Positions 9,656 to 18,188 of a stretch of 64,000 nt of DNA are shown here, one piece after another. Both the position numbers and the translations under genes were made by a program. Each line of letters opens with the position of its first letter. Within the stretch, counting starts at the first letter, position 1. Below the pieces are notes generated by a model. The model was given only the letters and a program-made list of their open reading frames with translations, made no database searches and was not told the DNA's origin. Source of the DNA: JBQTGK01 sp052400665 (GTDB taxonomy: Bacteria; Bacteroidota; Bacteroidia; Bacteroidales; Marinifilaceae); assembly GCA_052400665.1 (NCBI GenBank), contig JBQTGK010000002.1. One strand, 5' to 3'.

Positions 9656-12079
9656 ATGGTTCGATTCATTCGAAAGTGTTCTTTGTTGATGGGGTTTTTA
9701 GTAGTGGTCTGTATTGGTGTTTCAGCCCAGTCTACCTCTATTAATCCTGCTACCGTTGATGTAAAATCCTTAAGTGATGCGCAGATTAAGAAAGTGATTG
9801 ATGAGATGGATAAAAATGGCATGAGTCTGGAAGAGGCCATGACTATGGCCCGTGCAAGAGGGGCTTCTCAGGTGCAGATTGATCAGTTGACACAACGTAT
9901 TAGAGCGTATCAGTTAACACAACAGTCCAATAATGTAATGTTTTCAGCAGAGTCGGATAGTTCTGATTATTTACAGGAGCAATTTTCGGACAAAGTTGAA
10001 TTTGAGGCAACAGAAAAAACAAAGAAGATTTTCGGATTCCAGTTTTTTAATTCCGAGAATTTAAGTTTTGCACCCAATGTAAACGTACCGGTATCCGATT
10101 CTTATGCCTTAGGAGTGGGCGATGAAGTGAATATCTCGGTATATGGAGCTTCTCAGCAAAATTACCTTCTTAGGGTACAGAAAAACGGAGCACTTCAAAT
10201 TCCCGATTTGGGACCCGTAAATGTATACGGACTAAGTTTTAAAGAAGCGAAGGAAAAAATAAAGAGCCGTTTGGTGAGCATCTACAATGGCATGCAGGGA
10301 GCGAATGCCAATACCTTTGCCGATGTGAGTCTGGGAGCTTTGCAGGGAGTTAAGGTAAATGTAATTGGAGAGGTGAATGTGCCGGGCACCTATTCTTTGC
10401 CCGCAACTGCTTCGGTGTTCAATGCTCTGTATTTGGCTGGCGGACCCAATGAGAATGGATCTTTTCGAAGGATCGATGTGGTTCGTGACGGTAAAGTAAT
10501 CAATTCGGTTGATGTATATGCTTACCTAATCGATGGAGAAACACAAGCTAATATTCAATTGCGCGATCAGGATGTGGTTTTGGTGCGTCCTTATCTGAAT
10601 CGAATAAAGCTGGGAGGTGAGTTCAAACGGGTTGGTTTGTTCGAGGCCAAAGACCAGGAGAATGTAACAGACATGATACGTTATGCGGGAGGTTTTACCG
10701 ATAAAGCTTACACTCATCGTCTGGAGATGTATCGTAATAACGGACGAACCTTAAGTTTTACAGGTCTTGATTCTGATGAATATCAAACGAAAGTGTTGAT
10801 TAATGGAGATTCTATTTATGCAGGTGAGATTGTTGAGCGGTTTGCGAATCGAATCAGTATAGAAGGAGCTGTGTATCGTCCGGGTAATTATGAGTTGACT
10901 GAGGGCATGAGCTTATCGAAATTACTCGAAAAAGCAGAAGGTTTAAGGGAAGAGGCTTTTCTAGAGCGTGGAGTAATTACCCGCAAGAAAAGTGACATGA
11001 GTCTGGAATCCATTTCTTTTTCTCCCCGCAAGGTGCTTAGTGGAACAGAAGATGTAGAATTACATCGGGAAGACAAAGTCTTGATTTCCTCTATTTTTGA
11101 GATGCGCGAAGCACGTACGGTGGAAATTGTTGGAGAAGTTCAATTTTCAGGTACGTATGCCTGGGCAGAAAATTTAACTGTTAGCGATCTTGTTTTTCAG
11201 GCCGGTGGCTTTAAGGAAGGGGCTGAGGTTACGGGTGTTGAAGTGAGTCGTGTGCTGAATTATAAGGAGACCGCCGATTTAAGCAAATCTCTTCTGCATA
11301 CTTTTCAGTTGGGCGTCGACCGCAATTTAAAACTAAATGCTGAAGATGCTGCTTTCATCCTGAAGCCATTCGATAAGGTGTACGTTCGCCGTGCACCGGG
11401 ATATCGCGAGCAGGGAACTGTCAGCGTGCAGGGAGAAGTGAAGTATGCCGGAGAGTATGGAGTAACGAAGAAGGATGAAAAAATATCCGATGTGATCAAT
11501 AGAGCAGGGGGTTTAACACTCGAGGCTTATGTGAAAGGTGCATCTTTAAGAAGAAGAATAGAATTGAGTGAGGCAGAATATCAGGCCAAACTGGCCATAG
11601 CTGCTCAGGATACAACCATGAATCCGGGTGAGGTAGAAAAAGTAAAGTATCAGGTAGTTGGACTTAATCTGGTTGAGATCATGAAGAATCCAGGAGGAGT
11701 AGAAGATTTGCAGCTGCTGGCAGGAGATCAGCTTTTGATTCCATCGAAACTTGAGACGGTAATGGTGTCGGGTTCGGTTCTGAATCCGGTGGCTCATACT
11801 TTTATGAAGAGGAAGAATGCCAAAGACTACATTATGAACTCCGGAGGATTTGCCCTGAGAGCTAAAAAAGGAAAGGTATATGTATTGTATGCCAACGGAA
11901 CAACGGCAGCTACCAAAAGTGGTTTGTTTGGTCGTCGTTTCCCAAAGGTAGAGCCAGGCTGTGAAATTATTGTTCCGGAAAAACCAGAGGTAGACAAAGC
12001 AACGCAGGCAAGCAAATGGCTGGCCATCGCATCGACTTTTGCTACGCTGATTACGGCAATTGCCGTGGCTACGAGATAG
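9656..12079 (+). CDS. SLBB-domain polysaccharide export protein (Wza-like)
   Basis: 807 residues with a signal peptide (hydrophobic core about 10-23, ending VSAQ). A poly-export domain starts near residue 145 (YALGVGDEVNISVYG), followed by several SLBB-type repeats with the VxGEVxxPGxY pattern (for example INVIGEV-like at about 235-245, VEIVGEVQFSGTYAW, VSVQGEVKYAGEYGV). A C-terminal hydrophobic helix (about 785-803) precedes the end. The family forms the periplasm-spanning, outer-membrane channel for capsule or O-polysaccharide. It is longer than E. coli Wza because of extra SLBB repeats, which is usual in Bacteroidota. It is followed, after a repeat-filled gap, by the Wzz-like gene, its expected partner. 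Confidence 0.9.
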   Translation: MVRFIRKCSLLMGFLVVVCIGVSAQSTSINPATVDVKSLSDAQIKKVIDEMDKNGMSLEEAMTMARARGASQVQIDQLTQRIRAYQLTQQSNNVMFSAESDSSDYLQEQFSDKVEFEATEKTKKIFGFQFFNSENLSFAPNVNVPVSDSYALGVGDEVNISVYGASQQNYLLRVQKNGALQIPDLGPVNVYGLSFKEAKEKIKSRLVSIYNGMQGANANTFADVSLGALQGVKVNVIGEVNVPGTYSLPATASVFNALYLAGGPNENGSFRRIDVVRDGKVINSVDVYAYLIDGETQANIQLRDQDVVLVRPYLNRIKLGGEFKRVGLFEAKDQENVTDMIRYAGGFTDKAYTHRLEMYRNNGRTLSFTGLDSDEYQTKVLINGDSIYAGEIVERFANRISIEGAVYRPGNYELTEGMSLSKLLEKAEGLREEAFLERGVITRKKSDMSLESISFSPRKVLSGTEDVELHREDKVLISSIFEMREARTVEIVGEVQFSGTYAWAENLTVSDLVFQAGGFKEGAEVTGVEVSRVLNYKETADLSKSLLHTFQLGVDRNLKLNAEDAAFILKPFDKVYVRRAPGYREQGTVSVQGEVKYAGEYGVTKKDEKISDVINRAGGLTLEAYVKGASLRRRIELSEAEYQAKLAIAAQDTTMNPGEVEKVKYQVVGLNLVEIMKNPGGVEDLQLLAGDQLLIPSKLETVMVSGSVLNPVAHTFMKRKNAKDYIMNSGGFALRAKKGKVYVLYANGTTAATKSGLFGRRFPKVEPGCEIIVPEKPEVDKATQASKWLAIASTFATLITAIAVATR

Positions 12080-12454
12080 TTTGCCGTGGCTTCTATTAAT
12101 GAATGTCTTTGCGAGGAGGAACGACGAAGCAATCTGTTAGGTAGGGATTACACCTCCCGATAGCTATCGGGATAAAACGGATTACACGAATTGACGTCTG
12201 TTATCCAGAACTGACGCAGTCATCCTGAACTGACGAACGTCATCCAGAACTGACGCAGTCATCCTGAACTGACGAACGTCATCCTGAACTGACGAACGTC
12301 ATCCTGAACTCGTTTCAGGATCTCAGGATCTCAAGGATCTCAAGGATCTCAAGGATCTCAAGGATCTCAGGATCTCAAGGATAAATACAGATGCTGAAAC
12401 AAGTTCAGCATGACGAATATTATTTTAATTAAGAGTTTGAATCCAGAATTAAAG
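12080..12454. repeat. dense palindromic and tandem short repeats
   Basis: Gene-free. It contains a TTTGCGAGGAGGAACGACG unit (12106), then about six 20-bp units built on CATCCTGAACTGACGAACGT, the palindrome CCTGAACTCGTTTCAGG (12303), a run of (AAGGATCTC)n (about 12319-12380) and the inverse-type palindrome GCTGAAACAAGTTCAGC (12391). From 12412 begins a fragment matching the 3' end of the GIY-YIG gene at 12747. Confidence 0.8.
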
Positions 12455-12550
12455 NNNNNNNNNNNNNNNNNNNNNNNNNNNNNNNNNNNNNNNNNNNNNN
12501 NNNNNNNNNNNNNNNNNNNNNNNNNNNNNNNNNNNNNNNNNNNNNNNNNN
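12455..12550. other. assembly gap (96 N)
   Basis: Run of undetermined bases inside the 110-bp tandem repeat, so the real number of repeat units is unknown. Confidence 0.99.
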
Positions 12551-12746
12551 AAGGATCTCAAAATAAATACAGATGCTGTACCGAGTTTACGAGCTCACTG
12601 AAAGTAAACAAGTTCAGCATGACGAATATTATTTTAATTAAGAGTTTGAATTCAGAATTGAAGGATCTCAAAATAAATACAGATGCTGTACCGAGTTTAC
12701 GAGCTCACTGAAAGTAAACAAGTTCAGCATGACGAATACTATTAAA
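12551..12746 (+). repeat. 110-bp tandem repeat containing a GIY-YIG gene 3'-end fragment
   Basis: Unit starts at 12551 and 12661 (AAGGATCTCAAAATAAATAC). Each unit carries the interrupted palindrome GATGCTG...CAGCATGAC. The first then holds ATTAAGAGTTTGAATTCAG, which matches the end of the nearby GIY-YIG gene (TTAATTAAGAGCTTGAATCC at about 12980). A further partial unit lies before the assembly gap (12412-12454). Confidence 0.8.
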
Positions 12747-13034
12747 ATGAAAGGAGGATACATCTATATCATGACGAATAAAAATAGAACGACATTATAT
12801 ATAGGTGTGACATCCGATTTGAAACGACGGATAGCAGAGCACGATGAAGGAGTGGGATCAAAGTTTACAAGTAAATATAATTTGACAGACTTGGTTTACT
12901 TTGAAGAGTTTGATGATATTAGTGAGGCTATTGCCAGAGAAAAACAATTGAAAAATTGGAAGCGTGAATGGAAGACAAATTTAATTAAGAGCTTGAATCC
13001 AGAATTGAAGGATTTAAAAATGGAATTTAGATAA
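12747..13034 (+). CDS. small GIY-YIG endonuclease-domain protein
   Basis: 95 residues from ATG 12747 (an upstream in-frame ATG at 12729 lies in repeat sequence). The catalytic fold is visible: GGYIYIM and LYIGVTSDLKRRIAEH (the GIY and YIG strands plus the conserved Arg), and a downstream Glu in AREKQLKNWKREWK. These short UvrC-like single-domain nucleases (often called UPF0213/URI) are common in Bacteroidota and their function is not established. It is embedded in palindromic repeats, and its 3' end has been copied into the tandem repeat upstream, suggesting a link between gene and repeats. It interrupts the spacing between the Wza-like and Wzz-like genes. Confidence 0.85.
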   Translation: MKGGYIYIMTNKNRTTLYIGVTSDLKRRIAEHDEGVGSKFTSKYNLTDLVYFEEFDDISEAIAREKQLKNWKREWKTNLIKSLNPELKDLKMEFR

Positions 13035-13314
13035 ATGAAATAAGGAAAGGATTCAGAACTGATGCAGTCATCCAGAACTGACGCAGTCATCCTGAACTGA
13101 CGAACGTCATCCTGAACTGACGCAGACATCCTGAACTCGTTTCAGGATCTCAGGATCTCAGGATCTCAAGGATAAATACAGATGCTGTACCGAGTTTACG
13201 AGCTCACTGAAAGTAAATAAGTTCAGAATGACCAGAAAGTTTAGCAGTCATCCCGAGGGAAGCAAAGCGACGAGGGATCTCAACAAAATAGTAAGAGAAA
13301 AGAAAATAGAAATA
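13035..13314. repeat. palindromic repeats upstream of the Wzz-like gene
   Basis: About 280 bases of the same families: CATCCTGAACTGACGAACGT units (13089), CCTGAACTCGTTTCAGG (13131), the interrupted palindrome GATGCTGTACC...CAGAATGACC (13180-13231) and a reverse-oriented family A unit (TCATCCCGAGGGAAGCAAAG, 13248). The repeat is open in the frame of the next gene and makes it look 29 codons longer than it probably is. Confidence 0.8.
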
Positions 13315-14430
13315 ATGCAAGAAAACAAGAACATACAAACCCAAGCCGAAGATGAGATTGATTTGATTCAATTGGCCAAAACTTTATGGGAAGGCCGCCG
13401 CACAGTCATTAAGACCACCCTTATCTTTATGGGGCTGGGCCTATTCATTGCGATCTTCTCCGCAAAAGAATACACCGCTTCTACCACCATGGTGCCGCAA
13501 TCGGCCGAGGGCGGATCCAAGTTGGGCGGTAGTCTGGGAGGACTGGCAGCCATGGCTGGTATCAACTTGGGTTCAATGGGTGGAGGCTCAGATATTCCCC
13601 CAACGCTATATCCTAAGATTGTAAACAGCATCCCTTTTCAAAAGGAGCTGATGAAAACATCTTTGAGTATTGAAGGGCAGAAGAAACAAGTAACATTTGC
13701 AGATTATTATCTGGAAATCAAAAAGCCAGGATTATTGGGAACTATCAAGAAATACACCATCGGCCTACCAGGTTTAATCCTAAAGGCTATCCGTGGTAAT
13801 GGTAGTGACGCAATGCTTGCGCCTACAAGCAGCGATCTCATCTCTATTTCCCAGGATGAAAAAAAGCTAATCGAAATCTTATCAGCCCAACTCTCCATCG
13901 AATTCAATGACAAAGACGGCTACATCTCTCTATCTGCCCGTATGCCCGAAGCCAAAGCCGCAGCTCAGCTGGCACAAAAAGCACAGGTTCTCTTGCAGGA
14001 GGCCATCACCGACTTTAAAATACAGAAAGCAAAAGATCAATTGGTTTTTGTGGAAGAGCGTTATGCAGAAAAACAGAAAGAATCGGAAGCAGCTCAGGAA
14101 AAATTAGCTAACTTTCGCGACCGTAATAAAAATGTGAGTACTGCAAGAGCACAAACAGAATTAGAAAGCTTAACGGCAGAATACAATTTAGTTTACGGAG
14201 TGTATTCAGAGTTAGCCAAGCAACTGGAGACACAAAAAATTCAGGTGAAAGAAGATACGCCGGTGTTTACGGTAATTGAACCTGTATCCGTGCCCATAGA
14301 GAAATCGAAGCCCAAGCGTTCTATGATGTTGGTAATCTGGACTTTCCTGGGTGGAATTGTTGGGATAGGAATGGTGTTTGGAAAGGAGTTTCTGGGTTCG
14401 ATTAAAGAACAGTGGAGTAAAGGAAAATGA
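13315..14430 (+). CDS. Wzz-type chain-length determinant / polysaccharide co-polymerase
   Basis: 371 residues from ATG 13315 (MQENKNIQ). A longer frame from 13228 runs through repeat sequence and is rejected as a start. Architecture: cytoplasmic N-terminus, membrane helix about 34-54, periplasmic domain with a Gly-rich stretch (about 65-95) and a long coiled-coil region (about 235-310), then a second membrane helix about 347-366 preceded by a Pro/Lys segment (PKRSMM) typical of the GNVR/Wzz C-terminus. There is no cytoplasmic tyrosine-kinase domain, so it is a PCP without the BY-kinase module. It should work with the SLBB exporter and the Wzy polymerase in setting chain length. Confidence 0.88.
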   Translation: MQENKNIQTQAEDEIDLIQLAKTLWEGRRTVIKTTLIFMGLGLFIAIFSAKEYTASTTMVPQSAEGGSKLGGSLGGLAAMAGINLGSMGGGSDIPPTLYPKIVNSIPFQKELMKTSLSIEGQKKQVTFADYYLEIKKPGLLGTIKKYTIGLPGLILKAIRGNGSDAMLAPTSSDLISISQDEKKLIEILSAQLSIEFNDKDGYISLSARMPEAKAAAQLAQKAQVLLQEAITDFKIQKAKDQLVFVEERYAEKQKESEAAQEKLANFRDRNKNVSTARAQTELESLTAEYNLVYGVYSELAKQLETQKIQVKEDTPVFTVIEPVSVPIEKSKPKRSMMLVIWTFLGGIVGIGMVFGKEFLGSIKEQWSKGK

Positions 14431-14802
14431 TTAGAACTGATGAACGTCATCCTGAACTTGTTTCAGGATCCCAGGATCTAAGGATTTAACGGATGTAAGA
14501 TTTACAAATAAGTGAGCAGATGCTGAACCGAGCTTGCGAGCTCACTGAAAGTAAACAAGTTCAGCATGACGAATAATTAATTAGGTATTGAAAATAAACA
14601 GATTAACAACAAACAATCAACTATTTAAAAGTAACGAACTATCAGTTGGGATTATTAGTTAATTTTGGTGAACGTTCATTAAAATACAAACGATTCGTGA
14701 ATTTAACGCACTGACCGCTCATTCGCGAAATTCGCGTAATCTGTTTCAATTTGTGTAATACAATTAGTAAAAAGAATTAAAACACATAGAATCAAGTTTA
14801 AA
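14431..14802. repeat. repeat-containing gap before the nucleotide-sugar genes
   Basis: About 370 bases without a gene. It holds a CATCCTGAACTTGTTTCAGG palindrome (14449), the interrupted palindrome GATGCTGAACC...CAGCATGAC (14520-14571), and an AT-rich stretch with ATTCGCGAAATTCGCG (14718). No clear promoter was found. Confidence 0.65.
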
Positions 14803-16080
14803 ATGAAAGATATTAAAGTTGCCGTTATCGGATTAGGCTATGTAGGATTGCCTTTAGCAGTTGAGTTTGGTAAGAAATTTAAGACAGTTGGTTTTGATAT
14901 TAATTTGGATCGAATCAAAGAGCTTGAAAATGGTCATGATCATACTTTAGAAATCTCTGATGCTTATTTGAAAGATGTAATTGATAATTCAAATGAGGAT
15001 TTAGGAATTAGTTTTTCATCAGATTTGAAAGATTTGGAAGATTCAAATTTTTATGTAGTTACTGTTCCAACTCCAACGGATAAGAATAACAGACCAGTAT
15101 TGACACCTTTGTATAAAGCCAGTGAAACTGTTGGTAATGTGCTAAAAAAAGGAGATGTTGTTGTTTATGAATCGACTGTTTATCCTGGAGTAACAGAAGA
15201 TGAGTGTGTACCCGTTCTTGAAAAAGTATCTGGTTTAGTTTTTAATAAAGATTTTTTTGTAGGTTATTCTCCAGAACGGATTAATCCTGGAGATAAAAAA
15301 CATACAGTAACTAAGATTTTAAAGGTTACTTCGGGTTCAACATCTGAAGTTGCTGATTTAGTTGATTCTGTTTATAATACCGTGATTGTTGCTGGTACTC
15401 ATAAAGCTTCTTGTATAAAAGTTGCTGAGGCAGCTAAAGTGATTGAGAACTCTCAGCGGGATATTAATATTGCCTTTGTAAATGAATTAGCTAAAATTTT
15501 TGATTTATTAGATATAGATACAAGACAGGTTCTTGAAGCTGCAGGAACTAAATGGAATTTTTTGCCATTTGCTCCAGGTTTAGTTGGTGGACATTGTATT
15601 GGAGTTGATCCTTTTTATTTGGCTCAAAAAGCACAGGAAGTTGGATATAATCCTGAAATCATTTTAGCAGGAAGACGTTTGAATGATAGCATGGCTAAAT
15701 ATGTGGCAGAGCAGACTGTTAAGCTGATGATTAAGAAAGGTCAAAAGATTAAGGACTCAAATATCTTAATGTTAGGGATTACTTTTAAGGAAAATTGTCC
15801 GGATATACGAAATACTAAAGCTATTGATATATATAGTGAATTAAACGACTATGGTTGTCATGTTGATATCTATGATCCTTGGGCAGGTGTAGATGAAGTG
15901 AAAAAAGAATATAATGTAGAATTGACATCAGAATTGGAAAATAAATATGATGCAATTGTATTAGCAGTAGCTCATAAGGAATTTTTGAAATTAGATATGT
16001 CTGCTCTAAAAAGAGATACGTGTGTGATCTACGATGTGAAAGCTGTTCTTGATAAGGATAGTGTTGACGGTCGGCTTTAA
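14803..16080 (+). CDS. UDP-N-acetylhexosamine 6-dehydrogenase (WbpO/TviB type)
   Basis: 425 residues. It oxidises C6 of a UDP-N-acetylhexosamine to the uronic acid with two NAD. Seen: NAD motif VIGLGYVGLPLA (about 8-19), central helix domain with FVNELAKIFDLLDID, catalytic cysteine in GGHCIGVDPFYLAQKAQ (about 263-279) and the C-terminal UDP-binding part with LGITFKENCPDIRNTK (about 326-341). The GVDPFYL context is typical of WbpO/TviB (UDP-GalNAc or UDP-GlcNAc dehydrogenase) and not of UDP-glucose dehydrogenase. It is followed 27 bp later by a WbpP/TviC-like epimerase, the same pairing as in P. aeruginosa O6 and the Vi antigen locus. Confidence 0.9.
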   Translation: MKDIKVAVIGLGYVGLPLAVEFGKKFKTVGFDINLDRIKELENGHDHTLEISDAYLKDVIDNSNEDLGISFSSDLKDLEDSNFYVVTVPTPTDKNNRPVLTPLYKASETVGNVLKKGDVVVYESTVYPGVTEDECVPVLEKVSGLVFNKDFFVGYSPERINPGDKKHTVTKILKVTSGSTSEVADLVDSVYNTVIVAGTHKASCIKVAEAAKVIENSQRDINIAFVNELAKIFDLLDIDTRQVLEAAGTKWNFLPFAPGLVGGHCIGVDPFYLAQKAQEVGYNPEIILAGRRLNDSMAKYVAEQTVKLMIKKGQKIKDSNILMLGITFKENCPDIRNTKAIDIYSELNDYGCHVDIYDPWAGVDEVKKEYNVELTSELENKYDAIVLAVAHKEFLKLDMSALKRDTCVIYDVKAVLDKDSVDGRL

Positions 16081-16107
16081 AATGTAATTATTGAATAATA
16101 AGTTCAA

Positions 16108-17151
16108 ATGATAGAAAATAGCAAAGTATTAGTGACTGGTGGAGCTGGCTTTATAGGTTCTAACCTGTGCGAAGCACTTCTTGGACAAAACAATAAGGTG
16201 GTTTGTCTTGATAATTTTATGACTGGTCACCGCCACAATATAGAACCCTACCTTAGTAACCCCAATTTTACTTTAGTTGAAGGGGATATTCGCAATTATG
16301 AGGATTGCCAAAAAGCAGTAGAAGGTGTGGATTATGTGTTACACCAGGCAGCCTTAGGCTCGGTGCCACGTTCTATTGTAGACCCAATGACTGCGACTGA
16401 TGTCAATATTGGTGGTTTTGTTAAAATGTTATTTGCAGCTAAAGAGGCAAAAGTGAAACGTTTTGTATATGCTGCAAGTTCATCAACTTATGGTGATTCA
16501 AAAGCTCTACCTAAGGTAGAACATGAAATTGGTAATGCTCTTTCGCCTTACGCTATTACCAAGTATGTAGACGAATTGTATGCCAAAAACTTTAGTGATC
16601 TCTATGGTATCGAAACTATAGGCTTGCGCTACTTTAATGTATTTGGTCGCCGACAGGATCCCAATGGAGCTTATGCTGCAGTAATTCCCTTATTTGTTAA
16701 AAAGTTAATGGCTCATGAGTCGCCGGTAATCAATGGAGATGGTACTTTTAGCCGTGACTTTACTTATATTGAAAATGTGATTCAGGCTAACCAGCTTGCA
16801 GCTATTACGCCTACGAAAGAAATTAAGGAAAGAGCCAAAGACTATTATACAAAACACAAACAAAATGATACTTGGGTAGACACTGATAGTGTATTAGCTG
16901 AAGTTTTTAATGTTGCATTTGGTGAGCGTACCGATTTAAATGAATTAATTGATGCTTTAAGGACTAACCTTGCAGTATTCGATGCTGATATCGCAAAGGT
17001 TCAGATTATTCATGGTCCTACGCGAGCAGGTGATATACCTCACTCATTGGCTTCCATTGAAAAAGGGAAGACTTTGTTGGAATATGATCCTAAATTTTCA
17101 ATAAAAGCTGGGATAAAAGAAGCCACTAAATGGTACTGGGAAAATTTATAA
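16108..17151 (+). CDS. UDP-N-acetylglucosamine 4-epimerase (WbpP/TviC type)
   Basis: 347 residues, extended SDR. NAD motif VTGGAGFIGSN (about 9-19), Ser/Thr of the active site in AASSSTYGDS (about 125-134), catalytic YAITK (about 150-154), and RYFNVFGRRQDPNGAYAAVI. The ALGSVPRSIVDP segment is characteristic of the WbpP/TviC group, which interconverts UDP-GlcNAc and UDP-GalNAc (or the uronic acids). Paired with the dehydrogenase upstream it should supply UDP-GalNAcA or its epimer. It is 13 bp upstream of the next gene, in a run of tightly packed genes. Confidence 0.9.
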   Translation: MIENSKVLVTGGAGFIGSNLCEALLGQNNKVVCLDNFMTGHRHNIEPYLSNPNFTLVEGDIRNYEDCQKAVEGVDYVLHQAALGSVPRSIVDPMTATDVNIGGFVKMLFAAKEAKVKRFVYAASSSTYGDSKALPKVEHEIGNALSPYAITKYVDELYAKNFSDLYGIETIGLRYFNVFGRRQDPNGAYAAVIPLFVKKLMAHESPVINGDGTFSRDFTYIENVIQANQLAAITPTKEIKERAKDYYTKHKQNDTWVDTDSVLAEVFNVAFGERTDLNELIDALRTNLAVFDADIAKVQIIHGPTRAGDIPHSLASIEKGKTLLEYDPKFSIKAGIKEATKWYWENL

Positions 17152-17164
17152 AGATATTATTGTT

Positions 17165-18175
17165 ATGAAAATAGCTATACATCATAGATCCGGATCTTTT
17201 AGCGATCGTTGGATAAATTATTGTGAAGAGAAACAGATTGCTTATACAATTGTTGATGCCTATGATACTGACATTGTAGAAAAGGTGAAAGATTGTGACG
17301 CATTTATGTGGCATCACCATCATGCAGATTATCGCGATACATTATTTGCCAAGCAATTGTTGTACTCTCTTCAAATGGCAGGTAAAAAGGTTTTTCCTGA
17401 TTTTAATACGGGCTGGCACTTTGACGATAAAGTTGGGCAAAAATATATGTTCGAAGCAATTGGTGCTCCATTAGTACCTTCTTTTGTGTTTTATACAAAA
17501 AGGGAGTCTTTAGAATGGATAGAACACACTTCTTTCCCTAAAGTATTTAAACTAAGAGGTGGGGCAGGTGCAGTAAATGTAAAACTTGTCCGCACAAAAT
17601 TAGAAGCCATTAAACTTATCAATAGGGCATTTGGTAGGGGATTCCCACAATTTGACAAATGGAATAACTTAAAAGAAAGATGGACTAAATTCAAAGGTGG
17701 AAAAGATACTTTCTTGGCAGTCTGCAAAGGTATTGGACGATTATTTATTAATACTGAATTTGGAAAAATGCGTTCACCTGAAAAAGGCTATGTGTATTTT
17801 CAGGATTTCATACCAAACAACGGTTTTGATATACGTGTTGTTGTTGTCGGCGATAAGGCAGTTGCTTTACAAAGAAATATAAGAGAAAATGATTTTAGAG
17901 CTTCTGGTAGTGGGGACTTAGTTTTTCCTAATGAAAATATTGATAAGGATTTCATATCATTAGCATATAAACTCAATAAAAAGCTTGGTGCTCAATCAAC
18001 AGCATTTGACTTTATTAAAGATTTAGATAATAATATTTATCTTGTTGAGATTAGTTATGGCTTTCCTATGCTGAATTTTTTAGATAAGGCAAGTGGTTAC
18101 TGGGATGAAAATCTTAGTTGGAATGAAGGCAAGTTTATTCCACAGAATTGGATGGTGGATAATCTAATAAGATAA
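17165..18175 (+). CDS. ATP-grasp ligase-like protein (first of three in the locus)
   Basis: 336 residues. The N-terminus resembles a pre-ATP-grasp fold. From about 95 onward there are ATP-grasp features: KVFKLRGGAGAVNVKLV (ATP-binding lysine and Gly-rich loop), FQDFIPNNGFDIRVVVVG, and the metal-binding end FDFIKDLDNNIYLVEISYGFP. The layout resembles RimK-type ligases, which join a carboxylate to an amine using ATP. The substrate is unknown. It follows the uronic acid genes directly and precedes a polysaccharide (de)acetylase, so attachment of an amino acid or amine to the glycan or its precursor is a reasonable inference. Confidence 0.7.
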   Translation: MKIAIHHRSGSFSDRWINYCEEKQIAYTIVDAYDTDIVEKVKDCDAFMWHHHHADYRDTLFAKQLLYSLQMAGKKVFPDFNTGWHFDDKVGQKYMFEAIGAPLVPSFVFYTKRESLEWIEHTSFPKVFKLRGGAGAVNVKLVRTKLEAIKLINRAFGRGFPQFDKWNNLKERWTKFKGGKDTFLAVCKGIGRLFINTEFGKMRSPEKGYVYFQDFIPNNGFDIRVVVVGDKAVALQRNIRENDFRASGSGDLVFPNENIDKDFISLAYKLNKKLGAQSTAFDFIKDLDNNIYLVEISYGFPMLNFLDKASGYWDENLSWNEGKFIPQNWMVDNLIR

Positions 18176-18188
18176 ATAAAGAGGGGAA

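Noticed and set aside
13228..13314. Extra 29 codons at the start of the Wzz-like gene
   Set aside because: They are a translated palindromic repeat (family A in reverse); the natural start is ATG 13315.
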